The position numbers and the translations under genes are program-made. This document shows positions 35,028-44,072 of a stretch of 64,000 nucleotides of DNA, piece after piece (the first letter of the stretch is position 1; each line of letters begins with the position of its first letter). The notes beneath the pieces were generated by a model that was not told the origin of the DNA, did no database searches, and worked only from the letters and a program-made list of their open reading frames with translations. Source of the DNA: Candidatus Binataceae bacterium (lineage in GTDB: Bacteria; Desulfobacterota; Binatia; Binatales; Binataceae); contig JASHOJ010000078.1 in NCBI GenBank assembly GCA_030041155.1, forward strand, positions 1 to 64,000, given 5' to 3'.

Positions 35028-36704
35028 TCATAGGGTATTGACGGGCTGATATTCGCCGAACACGCGGCGCATCGCATCCGCGATCTCGCCGAGCGTGCAC
35101 CATGCGCGCACCGCATCGACGATGGCGGGCATCAGGTTGGTGCCATTGCGCGCCGCCGCCTCGACGCGCTTCAGGCCGGCGCGAGCCCTGGCACCATCGC
35201 GTTCGGCGCGAACCCTGGCGAGGCTTCGCTTCTGTTTTTCCTCCAGCTCGGGATTCACCTTGAGAATATCCTTCGGCAGCTCGCCGCCGTCGGTGAATTG
35301 ATTGACGCCGACGATGATTCTTTGTTTCGTTTCGATTTCGCGCTGATAGAGATACGCAGCGTTCTGAATTTCGCGCTGCTGATACCCGCGTTCGATCGCT
35401 GCGACCGCGCCGCCCAGGTCGTCGATACGGGAAAGATATTCGCGGGCGCGCGCTTCCAGCTCGTCGGTCAGCTTCTCGAGGAAGTACGCGCCGCCGAGCG
35501 GATCGATCGTGTCCGCGACGCCGGATTCGTAGGCGATCAACTGCTGAGTGCGCAGGGCGAGCAACACCGAAGATTCGGTTGGCAGCGCCAGCGCCTCGTC
35601 GCGGGAGTTGGTGTGCAGCGACTGCGCGCCCCCAAGCACGGCCGCCATCGCCTGCATCGCAACCCGCACGACGTTGTTGTCAACCTGCTGGGCCGTCAGA
35701 GTTGACCCCGCAGTTTGCGCATGAAACCGCATCATCATCGAGCGCTCGTCGGCGGCGCCGAAGCGTTCTTTCATAATCCGCGCCCACATCCGGCGGGCGG
35801 CTCGGAATTTCGCAATCTCCTCGAAGAAATTGTTGTGAACATTGAAAAAGAACGAAAGCCGGCTTGCGAAGCTGTCGACCTTGAGCCCCGCTTTAACCGC
35901 GGCGTCGACATACGCGATCGCATCGGCGAGCGTGAACGCCAGCTCCTGTGCCGCGGTCGAGCCCGCCTCACGAATGTGGTACCCGGAAATCGAAATCGTG
36001 TTCCAATTCGGCACTTCCTTCGATGCGAAGCTGAAGATGTCGGTGATTATCCGCATCGAGCCGCGCGGCGGATAAATATAAGTGCCGCGCGCAATGTATT
36101 CTTTCAGCAAATCGTTCTGGATGGTGCCGTTCACCTTGTCCCACCCGACTCCGCGCCGCTCGGCCGCGACCAGATAGAGCGCCAGCAGAATCGAGGCGGT
36201 CGCGTTTATCGTCATCGAGGTGGAAATTCGATCGAGGGGCAAATCCGAGAGCAGCGTCTCCATATCGGCGAGCGATCCGATCGAGACGCCGACCCGCCCC
36301 ACTTCGCCGGCGGCAAGTGGATGATCCGAATCGCGGCCCATCTGGGTCGGGAGGTCGAACGCTACCGACAGTCCGGTCTGCCCCTGCTCGAAGAGGTAGC
36401 GGTAGCGGCGGTTCGATTCCTCAGCGGTACCGAAGCCCGCGTACTGGCGCATCGTCCACATACGTCCGCGATACATGGTGGGCTGCACGCCGCGGGTAAA
36501 AGGATACTGGCCGGGAAATCCGAGCTCGGTCGCGTAGTCGAAACCATCTAGATCGGCGGGATCGTAGGTCCGCTTAATCTCGATATCCGAGCTGGTGGTG
36601 AATTTTTCCTTGCGCTCCTTGCCGCGTTTGAGGGCGGGCGCGAGTTTCTGTTCCTGCCACTGTTTGCGCGCGGAGTCGAGCGCCTTGGATTTGGGATCAG
36701 CCAT
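35028..36704 (-). CDS. mcmA: Methylmalonyl-CoA mutase large subunit, catalytic TIM-barrel domain only (558 aa)
   Basis: B12-dependent rearrangement of (R)-methylmalonyl-CoA to succinyl-CoA. The substrate-channel start [20 protein letters not shown], then [18 protein letters not shown] and [17 protein letters not shown] are typical; the Tyr of TMY is the position that is Tyr89 in classical mutase and differs in hydroxyisobutyryl- and isobutyryl-CoA mutases. The C-terminus ends [12 protein letters not shown], so the separate cobalamin-binding domain (about 130 aa) is not attached and no gene for it is in the window. It is fourth in the operon after pccB, accC and the biotin carrier (26-base gap). 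Substrate assignment rests on this context. Confidence 0.9.
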   Translation of the reverse strand: MADPKSKALDSARKQWQEQKLAPALKRGKERKEKFTTSSDIEIKRTYDPADLDGFDYATELGFPGQYPFTRGVQPTMYRGRMWTMRQYAGFGTAEESNRRYRYLFEQGQTGLSVAFDLPTQMGRDSDHPLAAGEVGRVGVSIGSLADMETLLSDLPLDRISTSMTINATASILLALYLVAAERRGVGWDKVNGTIQNDLLKEYIARGTYIYPPRGSMRIITDIFSFASKEVPNWNTISISGYHIREAGSTAAQELAFTLADAIAYVDAAVKAGLKVDSFASRLSFFFNVHNNFFEEIAKFRAARRMWARIMKERFGAADERSMMMRFHAQTAGSTLTAQQVDNNVVRVAMQAMAAVLGGAQSLHTNSRDEALALPTESSVLLALRTQQLIAYESGVADTIDPLGGAYFLEKLTDELEARAREYLSRIDDLGGAVAAIERGYQQREIQNAAYLYQREIETKQRIIVGVNQFTDGGELPKDILKVNPELEEKQKRSLARVRAERDGARARAGLKRVEAAARNGTNLMPAIVDAVRAWCTLGEIADAMRRVFGEYQPVNTL

Positions 36705-36730
36705 TGCTCTTCCGCTAGTTGATTCCTGCG

Positions 36731-37234
36731 CTATTCGATAACGATCAGGAGCTCGCCCTTCTCCACGGTCTGACCCGCCACAACTCTGACCTCGATCACC
36801 TTGCCGTTCTTTGGACTCTTGAGCTCATTCTCCATCTTCATGGCTTCGATAGTAACAACTCCAGCGCCTGATTTAACGGTATCTCCCGCCGCGACCAGCA
36901 CGTTGACGACTCGTCCCGGCATCGCGGCCTTGATTTCCGCTCGGCCGCTGACCTCGCGGCCGGATGACGCAGCTTTGCGCCGTCTGCGCGCGGCGTCCAC
37001 CAGCGTAAGACGCGTCGCGCCCGCTCTTGATGCAACCACTATCTCTTCGCCGTCGCGCGCAACATCAAAATCGAACGAGCGTCCGTTCACGATCACCGAA
37101 AACGCCTCAGGCCCGACCTTTCGCAGGTCCGCTTCGAATCGATGCGCACCGAAACGAATTTCGAAGTTACCGGCGGAGAGTTCCTCGACCTCGATCTCGT
37201 GCTCCCTCTCGGCAAGCATGGCCAGGTAGCGCAT
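36731..37234 (-). CDS. Biotin carboxyl carrier protein of acyl-CoA carboxylase (167 aa)
   Basis: Carries carboxybiotin between the biotin carboxylase and carboxyltransferase subunits. The C-terminal biotinyl domain has the target Lys in [12 protein letters not shown] and ends [11 protein letters not shown]. The N-terminal half (ISM... [18 protein letters not shown]) resembles the beta-sheet BT-like region between BC and BCCP in fused PCC alpha chains. Here that part is split off from accC as its own gene. ATG 37234 lies 13 bases after accC; a longer in-frame start would overlap accC. Confidence 0.9.
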   Translation of the reverse strand: MRYLAMLAEREHEIEVEELSAGNFEIRFGAHRFEADLRKVGPEAFSVIVNGRSFDFDVARDGEEIVVASRAGATRLTLVDAARRRRKAASSGREVSGRAEIKAAMPGRVVNVLVAAGDTVKSGAGVVTIEAMKMENELKSPKNGKVIEVRVVAGQTVEKGELLIVIE

Positions 37235-37247
37235 GGATATAACGTTC

Positions 37248-38762
37248 CTATCTTCGCAGCGCGTCAATTCGGGCGAGATTGCGCCACGGCGACATCGCGG
37301 ACTGAGCAGGGCGCGCGGGCATCTGGCCGTTAGAGTGGTTGGCGCCATTCTGCGACGCTATGGCGGCCAAAAAAATGGCAGCCGTCCGCGCAGGATCTTC
37401 GGCGTTCGGCGCCGCGCTAGGATGGAATTCCTGGCTGATAAAGTTGGTATCGAAATCGCCGTTCAAAAACCGCGGGTGACGCAGAATCCATCTGTGAAAC
37501 GACAAATTGGTCACGAGCTCGCCGGTGATGATGAATTCATCGAGCGCGCGGCGCATACGATCGGCGGCTTCGGCGCGATTGGCTCCCCAAGCCGCCAGCT
37601 TGGAGATCATCGGGTCGTAAAACATCGGCACTTCAGAACCCGCGTACACGCCCGCGTCATTTCGAACTCCGGGACCCTCGGGAAATCGCAGAGTCTGGAT
37701 TTTCCCCGGTGCCGGCACGAATCCGGCATCGGGGTCCTCGGCGTAGATGCGGCACTCGATTGCCCATCCGCGCTGCGTGAGATCCGACTGCTTCCAGCCA
37801 AGTTTCTTACCTGCCGCAATCTCAATCTGCGCGCGCACCAGGTCGATGCCGGTGACCATCTCGGTTACCGGATGCTCAACCTGGATACGCGTGTTCATTT
37901 CAAGAAAGTAGAAGTTCCGGTCTGCGTCGGCGAGAAACTCGACCGTTCCGGCGCTCGTGTAACCTACCGCTTTCGCTGCCTGCACCGCGACCGCGCCCAT
38001 CTTCGCGCGCATCGCGGGCGTCACGAATGGCGACGGCGACTCCTCGACGACCTTCTGATGGCGCCGCTGAATGGAACATTCACGTTCGAAAAGATGGATG
38101 GTGTTGCCGTGCTCGTCGGCAAGCACCTGCACTTCGATGTGGCGCGGCTTGCGCACGAACTTTTCAACATAGAATCTGCCGTCGCCGAATGACGATCTTG
38201 CCTCGCTCGAAACAGTGCGCACGATCGACCCGAGATCCTTGTCGGACTCGACCATCCGCATTCCCTTGCCGCCACCGCCGGCAGCCGCCTTGATCATGAT
38301 CGGAAATCCGATCTGGTTCGCTATTTCACGCACCTGGGCTTCGGTTTCGAGTGTCCCCGGAGAACCGGGAACGACCGGCACGCCTGCATTCGCCATCAGC
38401 TTTCGCGCCTCGACCTTGTCGCCCATGTGCTCGATCGCGTCCGGCGGCGGCCCGATCCAAACCAGTCCAGCATTCCTGACGGCGCGCGCGAATTCGGCAT
38501 TTTCGGAAAAGAATCCATAGCCCGGATGCACGGCGTCGGCGCCGGTCTTCCTGGCGGCCTCGAGAATCCGATCGATTCTGAGGTAGCTCTCGGCGGCCGG
38601 CGCCGCACCGACCAAGGCGGCGTAATCCGCCTGGCGAACGTGCAGCGCACCGCGATCCGCCTCGGAGTAGATCGCGACGGATTCGAGACCCAACTCGCGG
38701 CACGCGCGAATAATCCTGACCGCGATCTCGCCGCGGTTGGCAATTAGAACTCGCTTAAGCAT
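37248..38762 (-). CDS. accC: Biotin carboxylase subunit of propionyl/acetyl-CoA carboxylase (504 aa)
   Basis: ATP-dependent carboxylation of biotin. N-terminal RVLIANRGEIAVRIIRACREL, ATP-grasp glycine loop IKAAAGGGGKGMRMV, catalytic FLEMNTRIQVEHPVTE and the RRHQKVVEE motif are all intact. It lacks the fused biotinyl domain of a classical PccA alpha chain; that is supplied by the next gene. Its own neighbours, pccB upstream (107-base spacer with palindromes) and BCCP plus mutase downstream, make it the alpha part of a three-gene propionyl-CoA carboxylase. Confidence 0.94.
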   Translation of the reverse strand: MLKRVLIANRGEIAVRIIRACRELGLESVAIYSEADRGALHVRQADYAALVGAAPAAESYLRIDRILEAARKTGADAVHPGYGFFSENAEFARAVRNAGLVWIGPPPDAIEHMGDKVEARKLMANAGVPVVPGSPGTLETEAQVREIANQIGFPIMIKAAAGGGGKGMRMVESDKDLGSIVRTVSSEARSSFGDGRFYVEKFVRKPRHIEVQVLADEHGNTIHLFERECSIQRRHQKVVEESPSPFVTPAMRAKMGAVAVQAAKAVGYTSAGTVEFLADADRNFYFLEMNTRIQVEHPVTEMVTGIDLVRAQIEIAAGKKLGWKQSDLTQRGWAIECRIYAEDPDAGFVPAPGKIQTLRFPEGPGVRNDAGVYAGSEVPMFYDPMISKLAAWGANRAEAADRMRRALDEFIITGELVTNLSFHRWILRHPRFLNGDFDTNFISQEFHPSAAPNAEDPARTAAIFLAAIASQNGANHSNGQMPARPAQSAMSPWRNLARIDALRR

Positions 38763-38829
38763 CGGTGTTTCAACCAGTCTGTCCGTAGAGGAACAGGGCG
38801 CTCCTGCTTAGCCTGTTTATACTCAATCG

Positions 38830-38855
38830 CGCGAGATCTCGCGACATTTGTCGCG
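38830..38855. promoter_or_regulatory. Overlapping palindromes between pccB and accC
   Basis: CGCGAGATCTCGCG (38830-38843) is a perfect 14-base palindrome. It overlaps a second inverted repeat, CGCGACA-TT-TGTCGCG (38840-38855). The core CGAGATCTCG is the same as in the pair at 6635-6667. The elements may be an operator or an mRNA hairpin controlling the ratio of PccB to the downstream subunits. No T-run follows. Confidence 0.4.
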
Positions 38856-38869
38856 CTGCACCCGCTCCA

Positions 38870-40420
38870 TCAGAGAGGGATGTTGCCGTGCTTGCGCGCG
38901 GGATTGGTCTCACGCTTGTTTTCCACGGCGCGCAGCGCGCTGATGAGGCGCGGGCGCGTATCGCGCGGAAATATCACCTCATCAACGTAGCCCAACTCGG
39001 CGGCCTTGAACGGATTGGCGAACCGGGCGCGGTAGTCCGCGGTCAGGCGCGCTCTTTCCGCGGCAACGTCTTTGGCGTTTGCGATTTCGTTTCGGAACAC
39101 GATGTTGATCGCCTGCTCGGGGCCCATCACGGCGATCTCCGCGGTCGGATAGGCAAAGTTGAAATCGCCGCGGATATTCTTCGACGACATCACATCATAT
39201 GCGCCGCCGTATGCCTTGCGCGTGATTACCGTCACCTTGGGAACAGTCGCTTCGCAGAAAGCAAACAGCAGTTTCGCGCCATGGCGAATTATTCCGCTGA
39301 ACTCCTGGCCGGTGCCGGGCAGAAAGCCTGGCACGTCAACCAGTGTCACCAGCGGAATGTTGAACGAGTCGCAGAAGCGCACGAATCGAGCGGCCTTGAC
39401 CGACGCGTCGATGTCCAATGCTCCGGCGAGAAAAGCGGGCTGGTTTGCGACAATACCCACGGAATAGCCACCGAGACGCGCAAATCCGATCAGGATATTG
39501 CGTGCATAGTCGCGCTGGATTTCGAGGAAATGACCGTCATCGACAACCCGCCGGATTATTTCGCCCATGTCATACGGTTTGCTGGGATTCTCGGGAACGA
39601 TCGAGTCGAGCGCGGCGTCAGTGCGATTAATATCGTCGCTGGTCGCGACGAACGGCGGATCTTCGACGTTGTTGGACGGAATAAAAGACAGCAGTTCGCG
39701 CAGCACCAGCAGGGCGCTCTGATCGTCTTCCGCCTCCAAGTGGCAAACGCCTGATTTCTGCGAGTGTGTATCGGCCCCGCCCAGCTCCTGCATCGTAACT
39801 TCTTCGTGAGTTGCCGCCCGGATCACGTCCGGTCCGGTCAGGAACATGTACGACGTGTCGCGCACCATCACGACAAAGTCCGTGATCGCTGGTGAATAGA
39901 CCGCGCCGCCAGCGCATGGCCCCATGATCGCAGAGAGTTGCGGCACCACGCCCGAGGCCATCACGTTGCGCAGAAAAATATCCGCATAGCCTGCGAGCGA
40001 CACGACTCCTTCCTGAATCCGTGCGCCGCTGCCGTCATTGAGTCCAATAACGGGGCATCCGGTCTTGGTGGCCAGATCCATCACTTTGCAGACTTTCTCC
40101 GCGAACGCTCCGGACAAGCTTCCGCCAAAAACCGTGAAATCGTGTGAGAAGACGCAGACCTGGCGGCCCTCGATCGTGCCGTATCCGGTCACGACCCCAT
40201 CGCCAGGGATCTTCTTGCCGGCCATGTCAAAGTCCGTAATGCGATGGGTCTTGAACTTGTCGAGTTCGACGAACGAGCCGCGATCGAGCAGAAAGTCGAC
40301 TCGTTCGCGCGCGGTGAGGCGGCCATTCTGGCGCTGCTTCTTGAGCCGCTCTTCGCCCCCGCCAACCTCTGCCTCGCGGGAGAGTTTACCTATCCGATCG
40401 ATGTTTTCTTTAAGACCCAT
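38870..40420 (-). CDS. pccB: Propionyl-CoA carboxylase carboxyltransferase (beta) subunit (516 aa)
   Basis: Transfers CO2 from carboxybiotin to propionyl-CoA giving methylmalonyl-CoA. Two crotonase-like halves are visible: [19 protein letters not shown] with [16 protein letters not shown], and [20 protein letters not shown] with [17 protein letters not shown]. The Asp after AYGGAY corresponds to the residue (422 in Streptomyces PccB) that selects propionyl-CoA over acetyl-CoA. First gene of the minus-strand operon; the 157 bases upstream to DUF192 probably hold its promoter, though I could not pick reliable boxes. Confidence 0.94.
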   Translation of the reverse strand: MGLKENIDRIGKLSREAEVGGGEERLKKQRQNGRLTARERVDFLLDRGSFVELDKFKTHRITDFDMAGKKIPGDGVVTGYGTIEGRQVCVFSHDFTVFGGSLSGAFAEKVCKVMDLATKTGCPVIGLNDGSGARIQEGVVSLAGYADIFLRNVMASGVVPQLSAIMGPCAGGAVYSPAITDFVVMVRDTSYMFLTGPDVIRAATHEEVTMQELGGADTHSQKSGVCHLEAEDDQSALLVLRELLSFIPSNNVEDPPFVATSDDINRTDAALDSIVPENPSKPYDMGEIIRRVVDDGHFLEIQRDYARNILIGFARLGGYSVGIVANQPAFLAGALDIDASVKAARFVRFCDSFNIPLVTLVDVPGFLPGTGQEFSGIIRHGAKLLFAFCEATVPKVTVITRKAYGGAYDVMSSKNIRGDFNFAYPTAEIAVMGPEQAINIVFRNEIANAKDVAAERARLTADYRARFANPFKAAELGYVDEVIFPRDTRPRLISALRAVENKRETNPARKHGNIPL

Positions 40421-40577
40421 GCGCAGTTTCCATCCGGCAAATGAACGAGATGCAAACGATCACGGAATGATACGGCAGGCCCGCCCGCTCGCGCAACGCC
40501 GAAGAAGACGGCGCGCGAGAATGCGGCAACATGAGGATACAGCAATGTAGGGCCAGCGGCGTTTGCTGGCTTATTCG

Positions 40578-41039
40578 TCAATCCTGCGCTCGAGGGACGA
40601 ATCCGCTGAATTTCAGATAATCACCCGCTGTCACGTGATGACGTGCGCAGAAGCCGCCGTTCACCTCAAGAACATAACTCGCATCGGCGTCGACACCGCG
40701 GGAACTCTCGTCATAAGGCCGCGCATTCTCCACGATACCGACGATCTTGCCGGAAGGATCAGCGAAAATCATGTCGAGCGGAATCTCCGTGTTCTTCATC
40801 CAGAACTTAAGCCGCGAGGGCGCCGCGAACACGAAGATCATACCTGCGTTTTCGTCCAGATGGCTGCGGTACATCAGACCTGTCTCTCGCTTCGGGTTGG
40901 TGTCCGCGATTTCAACCTTCACCGACTGAATCGGCTTGCCATCGGGTGTGATGATGTCGACGCGCGGTCCATCCGAGCACGCAAACAAGGCAAATGCGAG
41001 GATAAGGATCAGGGCACGAAGCTTCGTGGTCACTTGCAT
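40578..41039 (-). CDS. DUF192 family lipoprotein (153 aa)
   Basis: A lipoprotein-like signal (LRALILILAFALFACSDG) is followed by the DUF192 beta-rich domain: VKVEIADTNPKRETGLMYRSHLDENAGMIF, then FWMKNTEIPLDMIFADPSGKIVGI, and VLEVNGGFCARHHVTAGDYL. The family is widespread, exported and of unknown function. ATG 41039 lies 20 bases after the MFS stop; a longer in-frame start at 41111 overlaps that gene. It ends the P450-MFS-DUF192 run. Confidence 0.85.
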   Translation of the reverse strand: MQVTTKLRALILILAFALFACSDGPRVDIITPDGKPIQSVKVEIADTNPKRETGLMYRSHLDENAGMIFVFAAPSRLKFWMKNTEIPLDMIFADPSGKIVGIVENARPYDESSRGVDADASYVLEVNGGFCARHHVTAGDYLKFSGFVPRAQD

Positions 41040-41058
41040 CGACAAGACGGGACGATGA

Positions 41059-42405
41059 TCAATGCGCTGGATCAACAACCGATGGCATTTTCTCGGGCGA
41101 TATATTCTCAAGCTCCTGGCCGGCCGTTTCCGGAAATCCGAAGTACATCACAAACGGCGCCATCGCCCAGAACACGGTCAACATGCTGACCGAGGTCCAG
41201 TGCGAATGGAAGTACGAGTACAGCACGCCCTCAAGCAGCAATCCGATTGCGCCGCCAGTTGTTCCCGCAACCGAGAGCGCGCTGCCGGCGGTCGATCGAT
41301 GCGAAGTCGGAAACAGCTCCGCGCTATACGCGGTCACGATGGTGCTCGACGCAGTATCGAAAAACAGTTCGATAACCCACGCGGCGATTACGAACGTGCC
41401 CGAGGTGTTATAGATCCAGACGGTAAGAAGCGGCGCAAGCAGATAGCACGCTGATCCCATTGTGCGCCGCCCGATCCTGTCGCTCAACCGACCCGCGATG
41501 ATGTTGCCCAAAATGCCGATGCCGCCGCCGATAAGATAGAGCAGCGACACGTTGCTGGGCGAATAGTGATGAACTTCCTGGAGGTATTTCGGGAAGAACA
41601 TTCCCGCCGCGTTGCCGCCCATGCTGCCCAGGAAAGAAACCGACATGAGCAGCGCGAGCCGCCCCGGATACGCCTTGAACAGCGCGACAACCGGCCGCAG
41701 CGGATTTGAGCTGTGCTCCTCATCGTCGTGCGTGGTGTCTTCGAAACGGTGGCTTTCGGGCAGCGCACGGCGCAGCGGTATTATCAACACCAGCGGAATC
41801 AGCGCGAGCGCATATAAGCCGCGCCATCCGTAGGGCATGACGTTAATCAGCGCGAACACCCCTGCCGCCGCTCCGTAGCCGCAGGCGGTCAGCGCGCCCA
41901 GCAGGCCGACCGTCCATCCGCGAACGTCCGCGTCGACTTCCTCGACCAGGATAACGAGCGCCACAGTCGCCTCGGCCCCGGCGAACGCGCGCGCGAGAAT
42001 CTGAAAGATCACGAAGCTGCGCTCGCTGGGCGCCAGCGCGCTTATGCCGGTGAAAATTGTGTAACCGAAAATGGTATAGAGCAGCAGCCGACGGCGTCCG
42101 AAGACATCAGCCAGGGGCGTCAGCAGAAAGGTCAGGATGTAGCCAAACCGGATGAACGAGAGCATCGCGCCCAGCCGGTCCTCGGCAATATCAAGCCCCT
42201 TCTGAATCTGTTTGAGCGCAAGACTGAGCAGCGCACGGTCGTAGTTGTCGAAGAATCCGGCGGTGCACGCGATCAGAAACACCCGCCATTGGCGGCGAGT
42301 AAAGGGCGGGGTTCGACCGAAAAAACCCAGCGAGATCCGCTCGCGAGCCTCTGAAGCCCCGTCCGACTCGGTGGATACTACGACGCTCTGTTGTGAGTCG
42401 GCCAT
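41059..42405 (-). CDS. MFS transporter, metabolite/proton symporter type (448 aa)
   Basis: Twelve-helix major facilitator with motif A in LLTPLADVFGRRRLLLYT (after helix 2) and its repeat IAGRLSDRIGRRTMG in the second half. PESHRF-like ALPESHRFED after helix 6 and the acidic middle loop are typical of the sugar/aromatic-acid symporter group. ATG 42405 is 18 bases after the stop of a P450, so the two are probably co-expressed; the transporter may bring in the P450's substrate or export its product. The substrate is not readable from sequence. Confidence 0.9.
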   Translation of the reverse strand: MADSQQSVVVSTESDGASEARERISLGFFGRTPPFTRRQWRVFLIACTAGFFDNYDRALLSLALKQIQKGLDIAEDRLGAMLSFIRFGYILTFLLTPLADVFGRRRLLLYTIFGYTIFTGISALAPSERSFVIFQILARAFAGAEATVALVILVEEVDADVRGWTVGLLGALTACGYGAAAGVFALINVMPYGWRGLYALALIPLVLIIPLRRALPESHRFEDTTHDDEEHSSNPLRPVVALFKAYPGRLALLMSVSFLGSMGGNAAGMFFPKYLQEVHHYSPSNVSLLYLIGGGIGILGNIIAGRLSDRIGRRTMGSACYLLAPLLTVWIYNTSGTFVIAAWVIELFFDTASSTIVTAYSAELFPTSHRSTAGSALSVAGTTGGAIGLLLEGVLYSYFHSHWTSVSMLTVFWAMAPFVMYFGFPETAGQELENISPEKMPSVVDPAH

Positions 42406-42423
42406 GATTACGCTTCGCGTCCG

Positions 42424-43620
42424 TCAAGCTATCATCATAGTCAGAGACTCGAGGCCGCGAAGAAAATACGAGCCTTTATACTTTAAGGGACCGCCCGGGA
42501 GCTTGATATGAAGCGCCGGAAAACGGCGCAGCGTCTCGCCTATCGCGATTGCGCCTTCGAGTCGAGCAAGCGGCGCGCCGATACAGAAATGTATTCCTTC
42601 GCCGAACGCCACGTGGTCACGCGGCTCGCGCGTGATATCGAACTTCTCGGGCTCCGAAAATTGCGCCGGATCGCGATTCGCCGCCGCCAACACAACGAAG
42701 CACAGGGTTCCCGCGGGAATACTCGTACCTCCGATACTCACAGCCTCCGTGCTGATTCGCGTGGTCGACTGGACTGGACCGTCGAACCGCAGGATTTCCT
42801 CGATCGCGCGCGGCATCAGTGCGGGATCGCGGCGCAGCAGATTCATCTGCTCGGGGTTTCGCGACAGAGCGAGCATTCCATTGCCAATCAGATTAGTGGT
42901 GGTCTCGTTACCCGCCAGGAGCAGAAGAACGACGAATGCGAGCAGCTCTTCCGCGGTCAGCGCTTCGCTATCTTGATGAGCGGCGACAAGAGCGCTCACC
43001 AAATCGGAACCGGGACGGGCTCGCCGCTTCTCAATTTCGATTGAGAAGTAGGCGCGCAGTTCATCGCCCGCAGCTTTGACCTCGGGCGGTATCGGCTGTC
43101 CTGGGAGTGCGTTCCCGCCGCCGATAACGACGTCCGACCAGTGTTTGAACCGCGCATATTCCGCAGGGGGCACACCGAGCATCTCCGCTATCACCATGAC
43201 CGGCAGAGCGTTCGCCAAATCGCTCATGACTTCGAGCTCGCCCTTGCGCGCGGCACTATCCAGAAGTTCAGTCGCGATTGCGCGAATCCTGGGTTCGAGA
43301 TCGCGAATCCGGCGCGGCGTGAAATCGCGCGCGACCAACCGTCTGAGTCGCGTGTGGACCGGGGGATCCGAATCGAGCATCGTCGGCGCTCCCCGAAACA
43401 CCCCTTCATTGCGAACTTCGGGTGTGATCGGATCAACGCTGGAAAAGCGCTGCTGATCTTTCAGAACCGCGCATACGTCCGCATACCGGGCAATCAGGGC
43501 GGCAGATCCGAAGAGTTCGATAATCTTCGGGGGACCATTCAGAATAGGGCCATAATGTGGATACGGGTTTGCTCGGAATTCAGGATCCCAGGGATTGAAG
43601 TAGATCTGCGATTCGCTCAT
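42424..43620 (-). CDS. Cytochrome P450, paralogue of the 543-1760 enzyme (398 aa)
   Basis: Class I bacterial P450. I-helix LLLAGNETTTNLIGNG (about 234-248), ExxR in EEILRFD (about 274-279), heme loop FGEGIHFCIGAPLARLEG with axial Cys346. GGAGGGG in gene orientation precedes ATG 43620; an in-frame upstream start at 43686 adds a non-conserved lysine-rich piece. It shares long identical stretches with the P450 at 543-1760 (for example DPPVHTRLRRLV and ARDFTPRRIR against SRDFTPRRIR). The partners differ: a TetR there, an MFS transporter here. Confidence 0.95.
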   Translation of the reverse strand: MSESQIYFNPWDPEFRANPYPHYGPILNGPPKIIELFGSAALIARYADVCAVLKDQQRFSSVDPITPEVRNEGVFRGAPTMLDSDPPVHTRLRRLVARDFTPRRIRDLEPRIRAIATELLDSAARKGELEVMSDLANALPVMVIAEMLGVPPAEYARFKHWSDVVIGGGNALPGQPIPPEVKAAGDELRAYFSIEIEKRRARPGSDLVSALVAAHQDSEALTAEELLAFVVLLLLAGNETTTNLIGNGMLALSRNPEQMNLLRRDPALMPRAIEEILRFDGPVQSTTRISTEAVSIGGTSIPAGTLCFVVLAAANRDPAQFSEPEKFDITREPRDHVAFGEGIHFCIGAPLARLEGAIAIGETLRRFPALHIKLPGGPLKYKGSYFLRGLESLTMMIA

Positions 43621-44072
43621 TTCGACCCCTCCAGGAAAAATCTGTTCGCCCGCTTTTGCCCGCTTTTTCTGTTGCGCAGCGCTCATTCGCTGCGAGCAAC
43701 GGAGATGCCAGTATCAAACCATCGCAAACTCGCTGAATAATCAGTTGCTGCATACTCCTGCATGCAGTCCTTCAACTGCACTGATCGGTAGCGTGAGGTC
43801 AAACAGGCGGAACGCGAGAAGACACTTAAGCGGAATTATCATTTACTAATGCAGCTCGGCACTCGTATTCTGATCTTAACAATCGGGCGCGAAGTCTCGG
43901 TGTGCCGCCAGCGTCGCCGGCGAGAGTAGCTATTACACCACCACTAGGCTTTGGCCAGTTCCTAATAGATATAAACGAGTGTTAATTCTCCTAATACAGC
44001 TTTTATATGCTATATTTTCTGCCTCCGTGGCTTCTTTCCTGCCGCTGAACCTCTGATGAAGGAGAAACCCTT
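43621..44072. other. Intergenic region, AT-rich, divergent promoters expected
   Basis: 452 bases between the P450 and the flavoprotein genes, which point away from each other. No gene was recognised. The right end is clearly richer in A/T than its surroundings. TTAATT (43982-43987) and TATATG (44004-44009) with a 16-base spacer are a possible weak promoter for the plus-strand flavoprotein cluster; GAAGGAGA just before 44073 is its ribosome site. Confidence 0.45.

Noticed and set aside
36400-36430. tRNA-like T-loop wording (GGTTCGATTCC) in the mutase gene
   Set aside because: No matching acceptor or anticodon arms, and it lies within a well conserved coding region.
35715-36551. Plus-strand open frame of 278 codons opposite the methylmalonyl-CoA mutase gene
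   Set aside because: It is a shadow of a conserved gene on the other strand. The His/Arg/Asp-rich translation has no family features.
37233-38192. Plus-strand open frame of 319 codons opposite accC
   Set aside because: Antisense shadow caused by high GC in third positions; accC motifs are unambiguous on the minus strand.
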